A DNA stretch of 10,091 bases from Bog-756 sp036513075 (GTDB lineage Bacteria; Actinomycetota; Acidimicrobiia; Acidimicrobiales; RAAP-2): NCBI GenBank assembly GCA_036513075.1, contig DATBZS010000014.1:1-10091 (forward strand), in the 5' to 3' direction. Every line of letters starts with the position of its first letter. Positions within the stretch are counted from its first letter, which is position 1. Below the pieces are notes generated by a model, which made no database searches, was not told where the DNA came from, and saw nothing but the letters and a program-made list of their open reading frames with translations. Shown here piece by piece: positions 6,457 through 10,091 of this stretch. A program made the translations under genes and the position numbers.

Positions 6457-8140
6457 ATGTCCCATTCCCGTCGATCACCCGTGGCCCGATCAGGGGCTGG
6501 GCGAAGCCTCGCCCTGGCCGCCGCCGGACTACTGGGTGCGGCAACCCTTGCCTCGGTCGCCGGCCCGAGCGCCGTGGCCGGGGCGGCCACCCCCCTCGGT
6601 CGTCCTGACCGTGCCAACCGCCACGAACCACGCCTACCGCCACGGCGCCGTACCTCGTAAGACCCGGGACGTGGCCGGGCTGAAGGCACTCGGATTCTCA
6701 CCGACCGCGCCGGGCGCCGAGGCGGCCATCGCCCGAGCGTCCAAGGCCAAGCTCCTCAGCTACGGCGGCGGTCTGACGACCGGTGGTCTCGCGGCGGCCG
6801 GTGTCACCACGGGCCAGCCGCAGGTCTACCTGGTCTTCATGGGGAGCCAGTGGGGAACCGAGACGACCGACGGCTCGGGTCACCACGTGTCCAGTGGTGA
6901 CCCCGACAGCTTCGCCCCAGCGCTCCAGAAGCTCTACGGCGGCCTCGGAACCGGCGGCGAGACGTGGAGCGGCGTCCTCACCCAGTACTGCGACGGGGCG
7001 CCGGTGGGCGCCACTATCTGCAGCCAGGGCGACTCCCAGATCCCCTACCCGAGTGGCGGTGTCCTGGCCGGCGTCTGGTACGACTCGTCGCCGACCGCCA
7101 CATCGCAGGAGACGGCCGGGCTGACCGGCCATCAACTGGCTGCCGAGGCGGAAGCGGCCGCTACCCACTTCGGCAACACCACCCAGCCCACCAACCGGAA
7201 CACCCAGTACGTCATCGCGTCGCCGACCCTCACCAATCCCGATGGTTGGAACGACCCGCGGTTCGGCTACTGCGCCTACCACGACGACTCGCACGACCCG
7301 TCGATCGACGGCGGGGGACCGGTGGCCGGTCCGATCGTGGCCTTCACCAACCTCCCCTACGTGCCCGATGCCGGGTTCTCCTGCGGCGCCGGCACGGTCA
7401 ACTCGCCGGGTACCCTCGACGGGGCCACCGAGGCCGCCAGCCACGAGTACGCCGAGACGATGTCCGACCAGTTCCCCGAAGCCACGCCGCCCGGCGGGTG
7501 GACGTCCAAATCAGGGAAGGAGATCGGCGACCTGTGTGCTTATGTGGCGACCGGACCCGGCGCCATGTTCAACCTGGCCCTGGCCCTGGCCACCGGCACG
7601 GTGACGGTGCAGGGCAGCTGGTCGAACCAGACGGTCAACTGCGCCGACAGCGCATCGAACTTTCTCTACACCCCGTCCATCACCTCATTCAGCCCGGCCA
7701 AGGCGACGGCCGGATCGTCGGTAACGGTCACCGGGGTGAACCTGGGCGGGGCCACCTCAGTCACTTTCGCCGGAACCCCGGCAGCCATCACCACCGACAC
7801 CCCGACCTCGATCACGGTCACCGTGCCTTCCGGGTCGGCCAACGGCACCATCTCGACGACCACGGCCGGAGGTACGGCGACGAGTGCCAAGTCCTTCTCC
7901 GTGGTCCCGTCCATCACCTCGTTCTCCCCCACCACCGTGTCGATCGGCGGAACGTTGACCATCAGCGGCTCAGGACTTGGTTCAGCCAAGAAGGTCCTGG
8001 TCGGCGGTAAGAAGGCGGTCATCACCTCGGACACCGTCACCCAGATCGTCGTGACCGTCCCGGCTAAGTCCGTTTCCGGCTCGGTGGCCGTCTCGATGAA
8101 GCACGGCACGTCCACACTGGGCGGCCTGACCGTCTCGTAG
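6457..8140 (+). CDS. Secreted EXORDIUM-like protein with two IPT/TIG domains, frameshifted after the signal peptide
   Basis: An exported protein of about 560 residues if one frameshift is repaired. The ATG at 6457 has an AGAGG site five bases upstream. It opens a Sec-type signal peptide: Arg5, Arg6, Arg11 and Arg16, then an Ala/Leu-rich core (residues 17-33), with cleavage near AVA or AGA (residues 39-43). That frame stops at 6660, while the mature protein continues in the +1 frame to 8140. The junction is best placed at the six-C run 6590-6595; removing one C gives AGAAT-PSVVLTV. The central region has SHEYAETMSD (corrected His329, Glu330, Glu333), EIGDLC (Glu355-Cys360) and VQGSWSNQ. This is the order I recall from phosphate-induced/EXORDIUM-family proteins, where the role is unclear; HExxE may bind metal. 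Several cysteines suggest disulfides. Two IPT/TIG domains close the protein. It may be intact with a sequencing error, or a pseudogene. Confidence 0.7.
6590..6595 (+). other. Six-C run, probable frameshift site
   Basis: The signal peptide is read in frame 1 and the mature protein in frame 2, so one base too many is present for a continuous gene. The frames can be joined anywhere between about 6570 and 6660. The C-run just after the predicted cleavage site is the only homopolymer there and gives a sensible junction. Candidate causes are a sequencing or assembly indel, a real inactivating mutation, or slippage. Confidence 0.65.
7673..7906 (+). repeat. IPT/TIG domain 1 of the secreted protein
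   Basis: About 78 residues beginning PSITSFSPAKATAGSSVTVT and containing GVNLGGATSVTFAG, the typical immunoglobulin-like IPT/TIG pattern of (P)xIxSxSPxxxxxGxxVTxxGxxL. It follows the EXORDIUM-like region directly. Such domains usually act as stalks or bind surfaces and carbohydrates outside the cell. Confidence 0.8.
7907..8137 (+). repeat. IPT/TIG domain 2 of the secreted protein
   Basis: About 77 residues that restart with PSITSFSPTTVSIGGTLTIS and GSGLGSAKKVLVGG, in phase with domain 1. The two share the opening PSITSFSP at DNA and protein level, so they arose by tandem duplication. The protein ends right after the last strand, with no cell-wall sorting signal or membrane anchor, which suggests release or non-covalent surface binding. 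Confidence 0.8.
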
Positions 8141-8147
8141 CGCTCCA

Positions 8148-8172
8148 GGGCTCGGGTCCGGTCGCGGAGCCC
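8148..8172 (+). terminator. Short stem-loop after the secreted-protein gene
   Basis: The arms GGGCTC (8148-8153) and GAGCCC (8167-8172) pair perfectly around a 13-base loop, starting 7 bases after the stop at 8140. No T-run follows. Its place suggests a weak terminator, but it also lies just upstream of the next gene's ribosome site and could fold in that leader instead. Confidence 0.35.
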
Positions 8173-8191
8173 AGGGGTAGGGTGGGTGCCA

Positions 8192-8653
8192 ATGGACGCA
8201 GCCGGTACCCCGGATGGAGATCGAGGATCCGGCGCACCCGATCCGGTCCCGGACGAGCCGACGCCGGACCGGCCTCGTCGGCTATCGGGGGTTGACGCAG
8301 CCAAGGTGCACGCCACGCTGGCGGTGGGGCTGGCAGCGTGCGGAGTCGCTTTCTGGTTCGAGATCCGGCGCGCGCTCGGCGGAAACGGGTTGAGCTGGGC
8401 GTATGTGTTCGAGTGGCCGTTGTTCGCCGTGTTCGCCGTGTACATGTGGTGGACCGTCCTGCATGGCGGTTCCGCCACCCGCCGCCGTCGGCCGGCGAAG
8501 CGCGCATCGGGGGTGGACCCGCGCTACGCCGGCATGCTCGACGCGTGGCAGGCCCACCAGCGTGAGCTTCAGGCGGCCCAGGCGGAGGTCGAGCGAGCGA
8601 CCGGATCCGCCGAGAGGTCGAATCGGGATGGGAGCAGCCGCGCTGCCGACTGA
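8192..8653 (+). CDS. Small two-helix membrane protein with coiled-coil tail, unknown function
   Basis: A 153-residue protein I do not recognise by name. Residues about 1-30 are Pro/Asp/Gly-rich and probably disordered. Two hydrophobic helices follow: VHATLAVGLAACGVAFWF, and a second one starting near LSWAYVFEWPLF and ending YMWWTVL. A basic patch (ATRRRRPAKR) follows the second helix and suggests a cytosolic C-terminal end. The tail from YAGMLDAWQAHQRELQAAQ is charged and Ala-rich and should form an amphipathic or coiled-coil helix. I chose the ATG at 8192, with a G-rich stretch (8180-8186) five bases upstream; a GTG at 8186 is a near alternative. The FEWPLF...YMWW helix looks like a family-specific motif, probably conserved in actinobacteria. 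Coding potential is supported by the helix pattern, but no role can be assigned. Confidence 0.75.
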   Translation: MDAAGTPDGDRGSGAPDPVPDEPTPDRPRRLSGVDAAKVHATLAVGLAACGVAFWFEIRRALGGNGLSWAYVFEWPLFAVFAVYMWWTVLHGGSATRRRRPAKRASGVDPRYAGMLDAWQAHQRELQAAQAEVERATGSAERSNRDGSSRAAD

Positions 8654-8678
8654 GGCAACCCGGTTCGGTCGGGTCCGC

Positions 8679-8709
8679 CACCCACCGACCGCGTACCTCC
8701 GGGTGGGTG
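8679..8709. promoter_or_regulatory. Inverted repeat in the spacer before the polytopic membrane protein gene
   Basis: CACCCACC (8679-8686) and GGTGGGTG (8702-8709) pair perfectly around a 15-base loop, 25 bases after the stop of the small membrane protein gene. Without a T-run it is a weak terminator candidate; it could also be an operator. The rest of the 162-base spacer shows a possible TACAGT -10 box at 8718-8723 without a matching -35. Confidence 0.35.
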
Positions 8710-8815
8710 ACACGACATACAGTGATCGGCGGCGCCCGGGACCGTTGGGCCCGCAACGAGGGTGTGTCCCACGGGACGACACCGATCGGGATCGTGGAGG
8801 AAGCGTGGTTCGCCG

Positions 8816-10091
8816 ATGAACATGGGTCACGGGCTCTCCGCCAACGACCCCACCATCACGGCCGCGTTCCGCACGGCGCTCATGCACCAGTTCCTCGCCA
8901 TTGTCTTCCTCACGGCCGCGCTCGCCATCGTGTGGAATTCGATCCGCACGGTCCGCTACCGGCGGGCCGTCTTGGCTGGCGGTGTCGTGGAGCCGCAGCC
9001 GAATGTCCGTACGTACCCCGAACCGGTGGCCCGGCGCCTGTTGCGGATGGCTTTCGGCATCTTCTGGATCATCGACGGACTCCTGCAGACGCAGTCCTCC
9101 ATGCCGCTGGGTCTGACCAGTGGCGTGATCACACCGTCCGCCTCGTCGTCGCCCGGTTGGGTCCAGCACCTTGTGAACTCGGGCGTGACGATCTGGAACA
9201 ACCACCCGGTGTCGGCGGCGACGTCCACCGTGTGGATCCAGATCGGGATCGGGCTCTTCCTCCTCGTCGCCCCCCGCGGCCGGTGGTCGCGTGCGGCCGG
9301 GCTCGTCAGCGCCGGTTGGGGGTTGGTCGTCTGGAGCTTCGGCGAGGCGCTCGGGGGTCTCTTCGGCCACGGAAGCAGCTGGCTCTTCGGGTCGCCGGGG
9401 GCAGCCCTGTTCTACGTGGTGGCCGGCGGCCTGGTGGCACTGCCGGACCGAGCGTGGGAGACCGAGCGGCTCGGTCGGGTCATGGTCCGGGCGGCGGGGA
9501 TGTTCTTCGTCGCCATGGGAGTGCTCGAGGCATGGCCGGGACGAGGGTTCTGGTCCGGCAGGCCCGTACCGGACGGGACCGGCGCGACGCTGTCCGCCAT
9601 GGAGCACCAGATGGCCCAGCTGTCCCAGCCGTCGGTGACCGCCTCCTGGGTCCGGGCGTTCGGATCCTTCGCGACGGCCCAGGGCTGGCTGGTCAACTTC
9701 GTGGTGGTGGTGGCGCTCGTAGGCATCGGCACATGCTTCTTGTCGGCGCGGCCGGCGCTGGTCCGCTCCGGGGTGATCGCCGGTGGGGTCCTGTGCATCG
9801 CCACCTGGGTGCTGGTCCAGGACTTCGGTTTCTTAGGCGGACTGGGGACCGACCCGAACTCGATGCTGCCGATGCTCGTCGTGTTCACGTCGGGGTACCT
9901 CGCCATGGTCCGGCTCCCGGTGACGTCCGTCGCACCGGTGGCGCCAGGCGCGGTGGAGCCTGACGAGGCGTCGGCACCGGTCGTCGCTGTGGGCCACGTC
10001 GAAGCTGGGGCGCCGGATCCTTCCGATGCCACCGGGCGCCCGCCGGCCAAGGCCGGCTCGCGTCTCCTCGGGCTCCACCCTTCTTACCTGG
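8816..10091 (+). CDS. Polytopic membrane protein of unknown function, 3' end outside the window
   Basis: The frame opens at the ATG at 8816 and has no stop before the window edge; 425 residues are visible. A GGAGGAAG purine run (8796-8803) lies 12 bases upstream, a long but usable spacing; a second ATG follows at 8822. About nine hydrophobic helices are visible, the first near residues 24-42 (HQFLAIVFLTAALAIVW). Others include FGIFWIIDGLLQ, IQIGIGLFLLVAP, GLVVWSFGEALGG, PGAALFYVVAGGLVALP, VNFVVVVALVGIG and MLPMLVVFTSGYLAMV. A Pro/Ala/Glu-rich, probably soluble tail begins around residue 370. FWIIDGLLQ, FGEALGGLF and the GTDPNS turn look like motifs of an unnamed actinobacterial membrane-protein family I have seen but cannot name. 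Embedded His, Glu and Asp residues could bind metal or protons; this is speculation. It may be co-expressed with the small membrane protein upstream. Confidence 0.8.
   Translation, partial: MNMGHGLSANDPTITAAFRTALMHQFLAIVFLTAALAIVWNSIRTVRYRRAVLAGGVVEPQPNVRTYPEPVARRLLRMAFGIFWIIDGLLQTQSSMPLGLTSGVITPSASSSPGWVQHLVNSGVTIWNNHPVSAATSTVWIQIGIGLFLLVAPRGRWSRAAGLVSAGWGLVVWSFGEALGGLFGHGSSWLFGSPGAALFYVVAGGLVALPDRAWETERLGRVMVRAAGMFFVAMGVLEAWPGRGFWSGRPVPDGTGATLSAMEHQMAQLSQPSVTASWVRAFGSFATAQGWLVNFVVVVALVGIGTCFLSARPALVRSGVIAGGVLCIATWVLVQDFGFLGGLGTDPNSMLPMLVVFTSGYLAMVRLPVTSVAPVAPGAVEPDEASAPVVAVGHVEAGAPDPSDATGRPPAKAGSRLLGLHPSYL

Noticed and set aside
6425..6600. Frame-2 start at 6425 as the true N-terminal end of the secreted protein
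   Set aside because: The encoded residues are Pro/Arg/Trp-rich and not a signal peptide, while frame 1 over the same bases encodes a good one with its own ribosome site.
6698..7444. Minus-strand open frame opposite the secreted protein
   Set aside because: It has Gly/Arg/Val-rich composition typical of an antisense shadow, and the plus strand carries recognisable motifs.
8282..9607. Minus-strand open frame of 441 residues
   Set aside because: It is antisense to two membrane protein genes, and the product is repetitive Arg/Pro/Gly/His without domain features.
8707..9963. Long plus-strand open frame over the polytopic membrane gene
   Set aside because: Its product is Arg/Gly/Pro-rich with no membrane or family pattern. 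The frame starting at 8816 gives clean membrane helices over the same DNA.

Overview
The window is a GC-rich, densely packed bacterial segment. GTG starts, purine-rich Shine-Dalgarno sites, a mycobacterial-type acyl-CoA synthetase and an SDR all point to an actinobacterium. The style of the genes suggests Acidimicrobiia or a relative, but that placement is an inference. I see no tRNA or rRNA genes, CRISPR array, insertion sequence or phage genes.

Left part (1-3553): the window opens inside a left-handed beta-helix (hexapeptide) acyltransferase whose 3' end overlaps, tail to tail, a minus-strand patatin-like phospholipase. The phospholipase has an N-terminal membrane anchor and an acidic linker. 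About 70 bases beyond its start, and divergent from it, lie two plus-strand genes joined by a 4-base GTGA stop/start overlap. The first is a RecB/Cas4-like PD-(D/E)XK nuclease. The second looks like a diverged paralogue that keeps the region around the active site but has lost the catalytic residues. This coupled active/inactive pair is the best candidate here for an undescribed system.

Middle part (3564-6295): a hairpin separates the nuclease pair from a convergent FadD-type acyl-CoA synthetase. The synthetase is divergent from a classical short-chain dehydrogenase/reductase across a 192-base spacer. Both genes have clear Shine-Dalgarno sites. Together they suggest activation and oxidation of a fatty acid or a steroid side chain.

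Right part (6296-10091): a secreted protein with an EXORDIUM-like region (HExxE followed by EIGDLC) and two C-terminal IPT/TIG domains. Its signal peptide and mature domain lie in different reading frames, and the likely junction is a run of six Cs. After it come a small two-helix membrane protein with a predicted coiled-coil tail, and a polytopic membrane protein with about nine helices that runs off the right edge without a stop.
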